Shown: positions 17,683 to 26,302, counted from the stretch's first letter. The stretch: DNA of 64,000 nucleotides from Hyphomicrobium methylovorum (GCF_013626205.1 NZ_QHJE01000001.1:1178001-1242000); one strand, 5' to 3'. Numbers and translations are program-made. The notes: generated by a model from the sequence alone, not told the origin.

Positions 17683-18486
17683 CTAACCTTGTCTGCGGCT
17701 TCCTGCCAGCAGCGATATGGCCGCGACAGCACTCATGACTATGACGATGCTCGGGCCGCCCGGAAGATCGCTCGAAAGCGACAGCCAGAGGCCCAAAACC
17801 GTACTTATGACGCCGATGATAGCCGCAAAAATGGCCATGCGGCCGGGCGTAGACGCGAGAGGACGCGCGGCCACGGCAGGAACCACCAGGAACGCCATAA
17901 CCAGCAGGACGCCGACGATCTTCATCGCGACCGCAATGACAATCGCCAGCAGGAAATCGAATGCCGCGCGTGGAAGCCGCGGGTCAATCCCCTCTGCCGT
18001 CGCAAGATCCTCATGCAGTGCGAGGCGAACAAGAGATTTCCACAGCCAAAATACGGCAGCGAGGACAACGGCGCCTCCGGCATAGACCCAGACGAGGTCG
18101 CCACGGGACACCGCAAAGACATCGCCAAAGAGATAGCTCATGAGATCGACGCCGGGACTTTTCGCGAGCGCGATCGCAACGATGCCGAGAGCCAGCGTTC
18201 CGTGATGAGTCAATCCCAGCGCCGCATCCAGCGGAACGACGCGTTGGCGTCCGAGCAATGTCAGCACTGCTGCTGCGGCTACGGCGGCCACGATGACGGC
18301 GAGGGTAAGGTCGATCTGGGCGGCAAGGCCCAGCGCCACGCCGAGCAGTCCGGCCTGCGCCAGCGTCTCTCCGACGTAGGACATGCGACGCCAGACGACG
18401 ATGCAGCCAAGCGGGGCAGCGACGACCGCGAGGCCGACAGCCGCCAGGAAGGCGCGCATCACGAACGGCTCTGGCCACTCGAACAC
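17683..18486 (-). CDS. znuB: Zinc ABC transporter permease ZnuB
   Basis: 267 residues with seven to eight membrane helices. VAAPLGCIVVWRRMSYVGETLAQAGLLGVALG is the ABC-3 family opening, and AFDFLLAIVIAVAMKIVGVLLVMAFLVVPAVAARPLA is the coupling region of zinc/manganese permeases. It forms the inner-membrane channel for Zn uptake with ZnuC. The start is GTG, immediately adjacent to the znuC stop, so the pair is translationally coupled. ispG follows 30 bases downstream. ABC-3 permeases can also carry Mn or Fe; the Zur neighbour argues for zinc. Confidence 0.94.
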   Translation of the reverse strand: MFEWPEPFVMRAFLAAVGLAVVAAPLGCIVVWRRMSYVGETLAQAGLLGVALGLAAQIDLTLAVIVAAVAAAAVLTLLGRQRVVPLDAALGLTHHGTLALGIVAIALAKSPGVDLMSYLFGDVFAVSRGDLVWVYAGGAVVLAAVFWLWKSLVRLALHEDLATAEGIDPRLPRAAFDFLLAIVIAVAMKIVGVLLVMAFLVVPAVAARPLASTPGRMAIFAAIIGVISTVLGLWLSLSSDLPGGPSIVIVMSAVAAISLLAGSRRQG

Positions 18487-19407
18487 TCAGGAGCCTCGCC
18501 CGGTCGAGTCTGAAGCATCGAGAGGACGCGCGGCGCCCGAGATATCGTGTGCGTGATCGTGATGGTGCCGGTAGACGCCGAGCGCGTCTGCGCCTTGCGG
18601 TCCGAAGATGCGCGCGTACGCGGCGTGCTGCGAAACGTGCTCGGGCTTTCCGGAGCAGCAGACGTGTCCGTTCAGGCAGATCACGCGGTCGCTGTTCGCC
18701 ATGACGACGTGAAGGTCGTGCGAGACCAAAAGGATGCCGAGACCGTGCGTATCGCGCAGGCGCGCCAGAAGTTTGTAAAGCTCGGCCTCGCCAGTGAAAT
18801 CGACGCCGCGCGCGGGTTCATCCAGAATAAGAAGGTCCGGCTTGCGCAACAGCGCCCGGGCAATCAGAACGCGCTGCGTTTCGCCGCCCGAGAGACGCGA
18901 CAACTGCGAGCGCGCCGCGCGTTCCGCGCCTGCTTCGACAAGAGCGGCTTTGACTTCGGCGGCGCTGGCCGTTCCCCCGAGAGAGAGAAAGGCTTCCACC
19001 GTCATCGGAATGGTTGCATCGACTTCGAACCGCTGTGGGACATAACCGATGCGTTTTCCGGGGCGGCGCTTGATGGTGCCGCGGTCTGGCGTCTCGATCC
19101 CGAGCAAGATCTTCACCAGGGTCGTTTTGCCCGCGCCGTTTGGACCGATCAGCGTAACGATCTCACCCGGAGAAACGTCGAGATCAATGGCGTCCAAAAT
19201 TTTGCGGCCGCCGATGGTGAGCTTGAGGCCGCGTGCGGATATCAAAGCCGCGTCAGACGGCGGCGGCGCAGGCTGAGCGTGGCCATGGCCGTTGGCGTGA
19301 ACGTGCCCACAACTGCAGCCGACCGCCTGCCCGCCCTCTCCTTCAGCCGAAGGCGCACGGACTAGGGCACGCCTCTGGAAAGGGGTGAACACAGGTGTCA
19401 TCTCCAA
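18487..19407 (-). CDS. znuC: Zinc ABC transporter ATP-binding protein ZnuC, His-rich
   Basis: 306 residues. Walker A GPNGAGKTT is at 88-96, signature LSGGETQR at 172-179 and Walker B LLILDEP at 192-198, with the switch His in LVSHD. It energises zinc uptake through ZnuB. Two added segments are probable metal sites: residues 31-43 (CSCGHVHANGHGH) near the N-terminus and HHHDHAHD at 281-288. The ~50-residue N-terminal lead is longer than usual for ZnuC; an internal start cannot be excluded, but no better ribosome site was noted. It sits 37 bases after zur and abuts znuB. Confidence 0.94.
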   Translation of the reverse strand: MEMTPVFTPFQRRALVRAPSAEGEGGQAVGCSCGHVHANGHGHAQPAPPPSDAALISARGLKLTIGGRKILDAIDLDVSPGEIVTLIGPNGAGKTTLVKILLGIETPDRGTIKRRPGKRIGYVPQRFEVDATIPMTVEAFLSLGGTASAAEVKAALVEAGAERAARSQLSRLSGGETQRVLIARALLRKPDLLILDEPARGVDFTGEAELYKLLARLRDTHGLGILLVSHDLHVVMANSDRVICLNGHVCCSGKPEHVSQHAAYARIFGPQGADALGVYRHHHDHAHDISGAARPLDASDSTGRGS

Positions 19408-19444
19408 TGGATCGCGCGGGCGCTGGTCTAGAGCCCGATCATTA

Positions 19445-19945
19445 TCAAATTTTCAGACGCTTCGCACATTCCTGGCAAGTGCCTGAAACTTCAACGAAGC
19501 GGACACGCGGCTCAAACTTGGCGCCGGTGGCGGCCTCATCGATCGCGTGAAAAATGTGTTCGCCGTCCACTTCCTGGACGACGCCGCACTTTTCGCAGCT
19601 CAAGAACATCGGGCGGCGGCGCCCCGTCGTCGTCGGAGGGTGATGCAGGCGATTGCAGGCGAAATAGGAATTCTTACTTTCGAGCCGATGGACGACGCCG
19701 GCCTCCAGCAGCGCGTCCAGTGCCCGGTAGACCGAAATGGGAGCGAGGCGCGTGCCTTTTTTCGCCAGCCGGTCGAGAACCTCATACGCGCCGACGCTGG
19801 CCCGCGTTGAAGCTATCTCTTCGAACACCTTGCGGCGGAGATCTGTGAAACGGATATTGCGCTCGGAGAAGATCTCCACGGCGCGGTCCATCGAAACCCT
19901 AAGGCGCTCGCGGGCTTTTTCCTCGTCTGTTCGTGTATTCGCCAT
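19445..19945 (-). CDS. zur: Fur-family zinc uptake regulator Zur
   Basis: 166 residues with an N-terminal winged helix (FTDLRRKVFEEIASTRASVGAYEVLDRL, ~33-60, and SVYRALDALLEAGVVHRLES). The C-terminal dimer domain carries two CxxC pairs (C117/C120 and C157/C160), plus C97, H101 and H102. Those pairs form the structural zinc site of Zur. YEVLDRL and its place ahead of znuCB favour Zur over Fur. Zinc-loaded Zur represses uptake genes. The insert HHPPTTTGRRRP between domains is slightly longer than usual. It heads the zur-znuC-znuB(-ispG) run, so it probably controls its own operon. Confidence 0.94.
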   Translation of the reverse strand: MANTRTDEEKARERLRVSMDRAVEIFSERNIRFTDLRRKVFEEIASTRASVGAYEVLDRLAKKGTRLAPISVYRALDALLEAGVVHRLESKNSYFACNRLHHPPTTTGRRRPMFLSCEKCGVVQEVDGEHIFHAIDEAATGAKFEPRVRFVEVSGTCQECAKRLKI

Positions 19946-20009
19946 TTGATCGTCCTTTGGGCGCCGAGCCGGACCTTCGATGCAGGCCCGCCATAATTCG
20001 CCGCGGACA

Positions 20010-20018
20010 GTATAACAT
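20010..20018. promoter_or_regulatory. Possible Zur half-site upstream of zur
   Basis: GTATAACAT lies 65 bases before the zur start. It resembles one arm of the AT-rich dyad bound by Zur in related bacteria, but the second arm is not recognisable. The surrounding 320-base divergent region (19946-20265) holds no other gene that I can support. Confidence 0.2.
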
Positions 20019-20265
20019 GGCGCTCATCGGAGCTATTGCCAACGCCTCAGCGCACGGATTTTTGACCGGGAACGCTTGATCCGGGGGCACGATGTCCCAC
20101 ATCACTTTGCAACCTTTTCCGGAGCGGACGGCAATTCTGGTGAGAATTTCATTTCCAGAGCCTATTTAATCTTATTCTGGCCGCCAATCGGCCCGCTCAG
20201 CTACGCATGTTGGACAAGCTCGCGACATTGATTCGCCACTAGCCGGAGCCGGGAAACTCGTCTCG

Positions 20266-23200
20266 ATGGACTTCAAGCTTTTGATCGATCACCTGGTCGA
20301 GAATGCGCGCCCGCTGGGGCTGGCGATATTCCTGGCCTGCGCCTTGGCGCTGTTGCTGCGCACACGGGTCGCGCGGCGGTTGCGGAACGTGATCGAAGAG
20401 ACCGTCTTCACAAACTGGCGCCTCGCATTGCTTGGCACCACGGGCATCGTTCTCTCGGTGGCCGCCGGGTGGCGCACCTGGGAAGGAATGTACAATTTCA
20501 CCGGTGAGGCGCTGCTCTCCGGCATGGTGACGTTCGGCATCCAGGGCATCATGCTGATCGTTGCTTGGCTGATCGGCGAAAGCTTCGCGACCGGCATGAA
20601 CTCGCGCACCCGGCCGAGCGGATCGGCGCTGGTCAGCCCAGCGGCTCAGCCGTGGGTCGGAAGCGGGCTCGGCGTGCTGTTTTTCGTTGTCGGCTTCGTG
20701 CTGTTTCTGCAGTGGACCGGGCGCGCGGACGTCAACTCCGGCTCTGCCGATGCGATCGAATGGTCGAAGACCGGCGATAAAATCCTCATGCTCGGCGCCG
20801 GACTTCTGGCGGTCGCGCTATTCGCACTTTATGCGGCGAGCGATCTCGTGCGGCCGTATGTGCAGGTGGTGCGGATCATCATCCGCAATTCGATGCTGTG
20901 GGTGATGTTTCTCGCAACGATGGGAACGAGCGTTTTCTTCTCGTTCGACAGCTTCTTCACCTCGATCTTTCCGGCGTCTGAGCGCGTGCGCGCGGCAGAA
21001 CTCAGAGCGCAAAACCAGGTTTCCGGCATATTGTCCGACATCGAGCAGGCGATCGCTCACCGGCGCGGCGCGCTCGCGGAAGAACTATTCACGACGCCCG
21101 CTTGGGCTGATTACGACAAACAGCTCAACGCCGTCACGCAAGCGGCAACGCAATCTCAGGGCGCGATTACGCGCTATGTGAACGAACAGATCGAAGAGCG
21201 CCGCCGCGCCGTCAAGGAACAGCAGGAACGGATCTCGTCAGCCCAAGCCGGACAGGCCGGGCTTGACGGTCGCAAGACCTCGCTAATGGAAGAGAAGACG
21301 CGCGTCGCCGCCGAGCGGCCGGGGCTGGCTGCAGACTATGCGGCGAAGAAATCCGACTACGACGCGAAAATGAAAGACGTCGACGCCAAGCGCGTGGAAG
21401 CGCTGGCCGAAGGCAAGGGCGTTGAAGGCACATTGAAGGCCGGGCGAGGGCCGATCTATCGCCAGCGCATGAGCGAGCTCGCGATGCTCGAAGGAGCAGC
21501 GCAGATTGCCGGAGAGCGCATGAAAGACGCGCAGAAGCGTCTCAACGGCGCGGAAACGCGACTGACCAGCATCGACACGGAACTTGCCACGCTTGATGGC
21601 GATCTTGCGAAGTATAAGGGCGAAGCTGAAACGGCCGAACAGCGGATCAAGCTGGCGGAAGACGCTGGTCAGGAAGATGCCGGTCCGAAGGTCGATCCGG
21701 CCCGTTTCATGCCCGCCTTCGAGCGCGCCAAATCTGAATTTCGCGCTGATCCGACGGTCGCTCATCTCGCGACCGTGCAGCGGATGTGCAGCGATATTTA
21801 TGGTGCGCTTTCCGCGACGCCCGAGACCAAACCGCAAGTCGCAAGTCTCGATTGCGATCCGAAGACGACGGCGGACGCAGCGTCAGGTCTCTTTGCGCTC
21901 GAAGCAGGCATCAAGGTATTCAACGAGACGTGCGCGGGTGGCGACAAGCTCGTCGCCAATAAATCCACGGACGAACTTTTCGCATTCGCTCGCCGCTGCC
22001 TTTCCGATAGCGCGCTGCCGAGTGGCGATACTGACGCGCTGCGCACCGAGATCAATCGGATCGAGCTTTCGCGCGATGACAAAGCGCATCGCTTCGTCGT
22101 GACGATCAATGCGTTCCAGGATGGCAACCGGCTTGCCTATCTGGCGCTTGCAATTGCGATCGGGCTCGACGCCTTGATTTTCATGTCGGGCCTGTTTGGC
22201 GCCAACGCGGTGCGTTCGCCGCTTTCCGACATTCCGAGCTTCCGTGCCCGCTCCGGCGCGCAACTCGAAGCGACGATCAACGCGGCGCTTGGTGCGCAAC
22301 CCTATGAGACGGCGTGGCTTACCCTGACGGCTCTGCGACCCATCACGAACGATGATGGGTTCTCGGCGCTTGCGGATCTGAGCGCGATGGAGCGCTCGTC
22401 AGCGGAACGCGTGCGTATGGTTTTGACGGCAGGTGCCGATATCGGAGCCGTCGAAACGCTGAGCCACAATCCGGAACGCTACCGGGTTCGCAGCGAGTTG
22501 CGCGAATATCTCTCGAGCGTCGTCGACCGTCAGTTCAAGGCGGATGCGGGTGCGAAGGAACGCGCCAAGCTCGATCAGCTCGTCTCGGCTGCGCTTGCGC
22601 CGCATCCGAAAGAGCATTCCGAAATCGTGCTCAATTCTCTCGAGCCAATTCGCGAAACCGATGGCTTCACGTCGATGGTGACGCTGTCGGAAATCAGCGA
22701 CGAAGACGATGCGCGTCTCGTTCGGCGCGTGATGAATGCTGGCGCGACGGTGAAAGCTGTGGCGCCTGACTTGAAGATCGAAGATCGCTACTACATTCGC
22801 CCGGCGCTCTATGAAACGCTGCTGATTATCCGCGCGACCGCGCCTGAGTCCCGCGAACTCAGATACGAACGTGCGCGTCTTTCGGATCGGCTTCCGCAGG
22901 ATGGCGGGCGGCTTGATGCCGAGAAACCCAGGCTTACCGCAGACCAGCCGAAGCAACTGGGAAAGCCGAGCCCTTCGTTGCCTCCCGCTATGAGTCCCGA
23001 GGAGCAGCTTGCGCTGTTCCATTCCTATCGGAATGAACTTCTTGGCGCGTTCGGGCTGAATTCCGATATCGTCGACCAGCGGTTCGCGGCTCCCGGCGCG
23101 AAGGAAGCCATCATCGAAGCTTGGCGCGCGCTCGACGCACATGCCAAGCACAACGGCGTTCTGGGACGGCTGCTTCGCGAACTCGAACAGGATTGGGAAC

Positions 23201-23574
23201 GGGATTTCACCAAAACGTACAACCGGCTTCGGGCGCAGACCGGCGGCCATAAACTCAAGCAGGCTGTTCTTGACCGGGCGCACGATTACGTCGGCGAGGA
23301 TCAGGCGCACTACCTGCTGTTTCCGGAACTGGATCTGGTCAACAACCTGATCCAACAGATTGAACATGCGGCGCAATTCGATGACGGCCTGCGCCCTGGC
23401 GAGCAAGATCTGCGCGATCAGTTGAAATTAGTGCGGAATGAGTTGGATCGCTTAGACCTGAATGATCCGGAATCCTGGGATCTCATTCGCGAGCGTCTGG
23501 CAATGCGCCCAAGGCCCGATCTTTTCAACAGGCCTTTTCCTCGGCCTGGGGATTACGATGACGGCGAAGCATAG
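20266..23574 (+). CDS. Large membrane and coiled-coil protein with internal tandem duplication, unknown function
   Basis: 1102 residues. Six likely membrane helices lie within ~15-230 (including LGLAIFLACALALLL, ALLGTTGIVLSVAAGW, GIQGIMLIVAWLIG and LGVLFFVVGFVLFLQW). A long charged coiled coil fills ~235-480, followed by a Cys-containing helical stretch (~490-610) and one more helix, LAYLALAIAIGLDALIFMSGLFG (~622-645). Residues ~666-756 and ~767-860 are two copies of one ~92-residue domain. A charged helical tail closes the protein. The topology puts the coiled coil and the duplicated domains on opposite sides of the membrane or on hairpins. I recognise no family. It is a single-gene unit, divergent from zur with 320 bases between. 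Confidence 0.85.
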   Translation: MDFKLLIDHLVENARPLGLAIFLACALALLLRTRVARRLRNVIEETVFTNWRLALLGTTGIVLSVAAGWRTWEGMYNFTGEALLSGMVTFGIQGIMLIVAWLIGESFATGMNSRTRPSGSALVSPAAQPWVGSGLGVLFFVVGFVLFLQWTGRADVNSGSADAIEWSKTGDKILMLGAGLLAVALFALYAASDLVRPYVQVVRIIIRNSMLWVMFLATMGTSVFFSFDSFFTSIFPASERVRAAELRAQNQVSGILSDIEQAIAHRRGALAEELFTTPAWADYDKQLNAVTQAATQSQGAITRYVNEQIEERRRAVKEQQERISSAQAGQAGLDGRKTSLMEEKTRVAAERPGLAADYAAKKSDYDAKMKDVDAKRVEALAEGKGVEGTLKAGRGPIYRQRMSELAMLEGAAQIAGERMKDAQKRLNGAETRLTSIDTELATLDGDLAKYKGEAETAEQRIKLAEDAGQEDAGPKVDPARFMPAFERAKSEFRADPTVAHLATVQRMCSDIYGALSATPETKPQVASLDCDPKTTADAASGLFALEAGIKVFNETCAGGDKLVANKSTDELFAFARRCLSDSALPSGDTDALRTEINRIELSRDDKAHRFVVTINAFQDGNRLAYLALAIAIGLDALIFMSGLFGANAVRSPLSDIPSFRARSGAQLEATINAALGAQPYETAWLTLTALRPITNDDGFSALADLSAMERSSAERVRMVLTAGADIGAVETLSHNPERYRVRSELREYLSSVVDRQFKADAGAKERAKLDQLVSAALAPHPKEHSEIVLNSLEPIRETDGFTSMVTLSEISDEDDARLVRRVMNAGATVKAVAPDLKIEDRYYIRPALYETLLIIRATAPESRELRYERARLSDRLPQDGGRLDAEKPRLTADQPKQLGKPSPSLPPAMSPEEQLALFHSYRNELLGAFGLNSDIVDQRFAAPGAKEAIIEAWRALDAHAKHNGVLGRLLRELEQDWERDFTKTYNRLRAQTGGHKLKQAVLDRAHDYVGEDQAHYLLFPELDLVNNLIQQIEHAAQFDDGLRPGEQDLRDQLKLVRNELDRLDLNDPESWDLIRERLAMRPRPDLFNRPFPRPGDYDDGEA

Positions 23575-23704
23575 TGGCTTTGCGACACTTGCTCCATCAG
23601 TATACGTCGGGTTGAATCGAAGTTGATTCGATGCTGCTGGGATTCTCGATCCCTTCCGTATCTTCGATCCTTCGTGTGCAGAGCTTCCGAGCAAGGACCC
23701 GGCC

Positions 23705-23953
23705 ATGTGCGGCTCACGCTATTTTTTCGTTCCGTTCCTGGCGGCGCTCTCGGTTGCGATCAGTCTGATAATCCACGTCGACAACAGCCAGATCGAACCT
23801 AGCTCGGCGCAGGCGTCGCCGAGGGCGGGCGTTATCGCCACGCCCCCTCAGTCGGTCTTAAAATTCGCGACGCTTAGCCAGAAATGGCGACGACCTTTTG
23901 TTTCTGGGTCCCCAGCCGATCGATACTCAACTCCATTACGTCGCCGACTTTGA
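23705..23953 (+). CDS. Doubtful small secreted/membrane protein
   Basis: An 82-residue frame with a plausible signal sequence (YFFVPFLAALSVAISLIIHV) and an AAGGA about 10 bases before ATG 23705. The last ~27 residues run antisense through the end of the convergent FAH-family gene, which makes the full length suspicious. Only the N-terminal half looks protein-like. It occupies the 299-base space between the 1102-residue protein gene and the FAH gene, where nothing else was found. Confidence 0.25.
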   Translation: MCGSRYFFVPFLAALSVAISLIIHVDNSQIEPSSAQASPRAGVIATPPQSVLKFATLSQKWRRPFVSGSPADRYSTPLRRRL

Positions 23954-24722
23954 GATATTCCGGCGGCTTCTTCGCGCTGCCGACGCCGGGAGGTGTTCCC
24001 GTCGTAATGATATCGCCGGGTACGAGAACCATAAATTCCGTCACATAGGCCAGCAGCTCCGGGATCTTGAAGATCATCGTTGCGGTTGAGCCGGTTTGCT
24101 TGCGTTCACCATTGACGTCGAGCGACATCGCAAGATTGTGCGGGTCGGTCAGTTCGTCAGGTGTCACCAGCCAGGGTCCGATCGGGCCGAACGTCTCGGC
24201 CGATTTGCCCTTCACCCATTGGCCATTGCGCTTGACCTGAAATTTCCGTTCAGAGACGTCGTTGCAGATGGTGTAGCCGGCGATGTATTTCGCCCAATCC
24301 TTCGCGTCGACGTAACTTGCGCGCGCGCCGATCACGAATGCGATCTCGCATTCCCAATCCATATTGCGCGAATTTTTCGGGTAGATCACATCGTCGTACG
24401 GGCCGCAGATCGACGTCGTCGCCTTGTTGAACAGGATCGGCTCGCTCGGGAGCTCCTGTCCGGTCTCCTTGGCATGGTCGGCATAGTTGAGACCAATGGC
24501 GATGAAGTTATGCGTATCCGCGACAGGCGGACCAAGGCGCGTGCCCTCTGGAACTTTAGGAAGCGTTGCCGGATCGATGTCCCGCAGTTTTGCCAACGCT
24601 TCTGGCGCGAGATGAGCACCTGAAAAATCCGGCACGTGAGCGGATAGATCGCGAATTGTGCCGTTGTTGTCGACCATGCCGGGCTTCTCGGCGCCGATCG
24701 CGCCAAAGCGTACAAGCTTCAT
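23874..24722 (-). CDS. Fumarylacetoacetate hydrolase (FAH) family protein
   Basis: 282 residues. The FAH catalytic fold is at ~70-280: NFIAIGLNYADHAKETG, WECEIAFVIG with the metal-binding acidic residues, GYTICNDVSER, GPWLVTPDEL and ITTGTPPGVG. The N-terminal ~60 residues are the small lid domain. Family members split or hydrate 2-keto acids with Mg (acylpyruvases, ureidoglycolate lyase-like, 2,4-diketo-3-deoxy-fuconate hydrolase). The GVGSAKKPPEYLKVGD ending is close to the annotated 2,4-diketo-3-deoxy-L-fuconate hydrolase group, but substrate is not determinable. It is a single-gene unit with no catabolic partners nearby. Confidence 0.9.
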   Translation of the reverse strand: MKLVRFGAIGAEKPGMVDNNGTIRDLSAHVPDFSGAHLAPEALAKLRDIDPATLPKVPEGTRLGPPVADTHNFIAIGLNYADHAKETGQELPSEPILFNKATTSICGPYDDVIYPKNSRNMDWECEIAFVIGARASYVDAKDWAKYIAGYTICNDVSERKFQVKRNGQWVKGKSAETFGPIGPWLVTPDELTDPHNLAMSLDVNGERKQTGSTATMIFKIPELLAYVTEFMVLVPGDIITTGTPPGVGSAKKPPEYLKVGDVMELSIDRLGTQKQKVVAISG

Positions 24723-24981
24723 CCTTCGTTCGTCTCCCTCGTCTGGTTTTCTGCATCGGCCAATGTGGCCTTGATGTCTGAGGCTTGTGTCTTAGACGAA
24801 GGGCGAAACGGCAACAATCATTGGCAGGAGCCAGAACCTACCGCGGAGATGGGCGTATCGGCGCAGCCGGAGGCTAGATCTCTCCAGAACAGCACGGTTT
24901 TTGCTGGTTCATTGTTGGTACAAAAAGATGAAAAATTGCCGAAACAGAAGCTACTCCTACGGATTCTACAACGTGCGGTGA

Positions 24982-25010
24982 CCTTACGGATAAGTATAGC
25001 AATCGTAAGG
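24982..25010. repeat. Inverted repeat CCTTACG-N15-CGTAAGG upstream of the 54-residue gene
   Basis: Perfect 7-base arms separated by 15 bases lie 74-102 bases before ATG 25084. The region 24723-25083 is otherwise non-coding. The dyad could be an operator or the base of a leader hairpin; no family assignment is possible. Confidence 0.4.
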
Positions 25011-25083
25011 GAGCGGACGCTTTGGATGGAGTATTTAGCGGGCACAGGACGAAACGGTCCTTGAAACGCGAAGGAGATGTTAG

Positions 25084-25248
25084 ATGGTTTCCAAGATTAT
25101 TCGTGGCGCAGTGCTCGCAGGCGTTCTGTTTTCCGTATCGGCTCCGTACGTCGCGTATGCTGCTGACGCACCCAAGACCAAAGCGGACTGCAAGAAGGCA
25201 AAAGACATGAAGTGGGATGCAACCACTCATGCTTGCGTGAAGAAATAA
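25084..25248 (+). CDS. 54-residue secreted protein with two cysteines, unknown function
   Basis: A short frame starting at ATG 25084 with AAGGAG 8-13 bases upstream. A clear signal peptide (hydrophobic core GAVLAGVLFSV) ends PYVAYAADA, giving a mature protein of about 28 residues. It is very rich in Lys and has two Cys 14 residues apart in the pattern DCKKAKDMKWDATTHACVKK. Short Cys-pair proteins of this look are frequent in Hyphomicrobiales and are unnamed as far as I know. The Cys could form a periplasmic disulfide. A good terminator follows at 25282, and a dyad lies upstream, so this is probably an independent transcript. Confidence 0.78.
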   Translation: MVSKIIRGAVLAGVLFSVSAPYVAYAADAPKTKADCKKAKDMKWDATTHACVKK

Positions 25249-25281
25249 TCTTCGCTCGCGCTCTCAATGCACAATGCAAGG

Positions 25282-25317
25282 GCGGCATCTCAGTAGAGGT
25301 GCCGCTCTTTCTCTTTT
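25282..25317 (+). terminator. Intrinsic terminator after the 54-residue secreted protein gene
   Basis: A 9-bp stem (25282-25290 with 25297-25305, one G-T pair) and 6-base loop are followed by TCTTTCTCTTTT. It lies 34 bases after the stop and before the dienelactone hydrolase gene, isolating the small gene. Confidence 0.78.
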
Positions 25318-25411
25318 CGGCCAACGTCTGCATCGGGCATGACATCGCCCCACTCCGCCGCCTAAGATGCGCTTCGCTCGTTGCGAACCCAATTGGCACC
25401 GGGAGTGACGC

Positions 25412-26302
25412 ATGACATCCGATAATTCTATTGCATCCGACATCGTTGGGCTTTCCGCCTCGCATCCGCTTTCGCGCCGCACATTCATGAGCGCATCCGC
25501 GGCAGCGGCCGCAGGCTATACGCTCGCCGCCGGACCGGTGATGGCTGACGTGGTCACCACCGACACGACAGGCTTGGCCGCGGGCGACGCTTTCGCGAAA
25601 GTCGCGGATGGGGAGATGCCAGTCTATTTTGCGCGACCGGAGACTGTTGCGAAGCCACCCATCGTGCTCGTCGCAATGGAGATCTTCGGGCTGCATGCGT
25701 ACATCAAGGATGTCACGCGGCGGCTTGGCAAGCTTGGCGCCTTCGCAGTCGCGCCGGACTATTATTTCCGCAAGGGCGATCTCGCAAAGATCAGTGGCGT
25801 CGATCAACTCATGCCGCTCGTCAACTCGAAGCCGGACTCGGAACTCATTTCCGATCTCGATGCCGCCGTCCGCTGGGCCGTGGCTCAGGGCGGCGACGCT
25901 TCTCGGATCGGCATCATCGGCTTCTGCCGGGGCGGGCGAACCGTTTGGGAATACTGCGCGGCGAGCAGCCAGATTAAAGCGGGCGTCGCGTTTTATGGTT
26001 CGCTGGTCGATCCAGAGCCGCAGAAAACGATCTGGCCGAAAAGTCCTACGGAACTCGCAAGCGAGATGAAGGTCCCGGTGCTCGGCCTTTATGGCGGCGA
26101 GGACAAGGGCATTCCGGTTGCGCAAGTCGAAGCGATAAAGGCCGCGCTTGCTGCAGCGGGCAAGACGGCGCAATTCAAAATTTACCCATCTGCGCCGCAC
26201 GGCTTTCATGCCGACTATCGGCCGAGCTATCGAGAAGACGTTGCTAAAGAGGCGTGGGCTGAAATGACGGCCTGGCTGAAGAAGTGGCACGTTCTCGACT
26301 GA
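25412..26302 (+). CDS. Dienelactone hydrolase family protein, Tat-exported
   Basis: 296 residues. A twin-arginine signal SRRTFMSASAAAAAG (R22, R23) ends near VMADV, so the protein is probably exported folded. The alpha/beta-hydrolase domain has the DLH triad: C172 in GFCRGG, D231 in YGGEDKG and H263 in PHGFHAD, with E90 in MEIFG. Cys as nucleophile is typical of carboxymethylenebutenolidase-like enzymes. Exported relatives (YghX type) have uncertain substrates. It is followed 53 bases later by the 63-residue coiled-coil gene, probably on one transcript. Confidence 0.9.
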   Translation: MTSDNSIASDIVGLSASHPLSRRTFMSASAAAAAGYTLAAGPVMADVVTTDTTGLAAGDAFAKVADGEMPVYFARPETVAKPPIVLVAMEIFGLHAYIKDVTRRLGKLGAFAVAPDYYFRKGDLAKISGVDQLMPLVNSKPDSELISDLDAAVRWAVAQGGDASRIGIIGFCRGGRTVWEYCAASSQIKAGVAFYGSLVDPEPQKTIWPKSPTELASEMKVPVLGLYGGEDKGIPVAQVEAIKAALAAAGKTAQFKIYPSAPHGFHADYRPSYREDVAKEAWAEMTAWLKKWHVLD

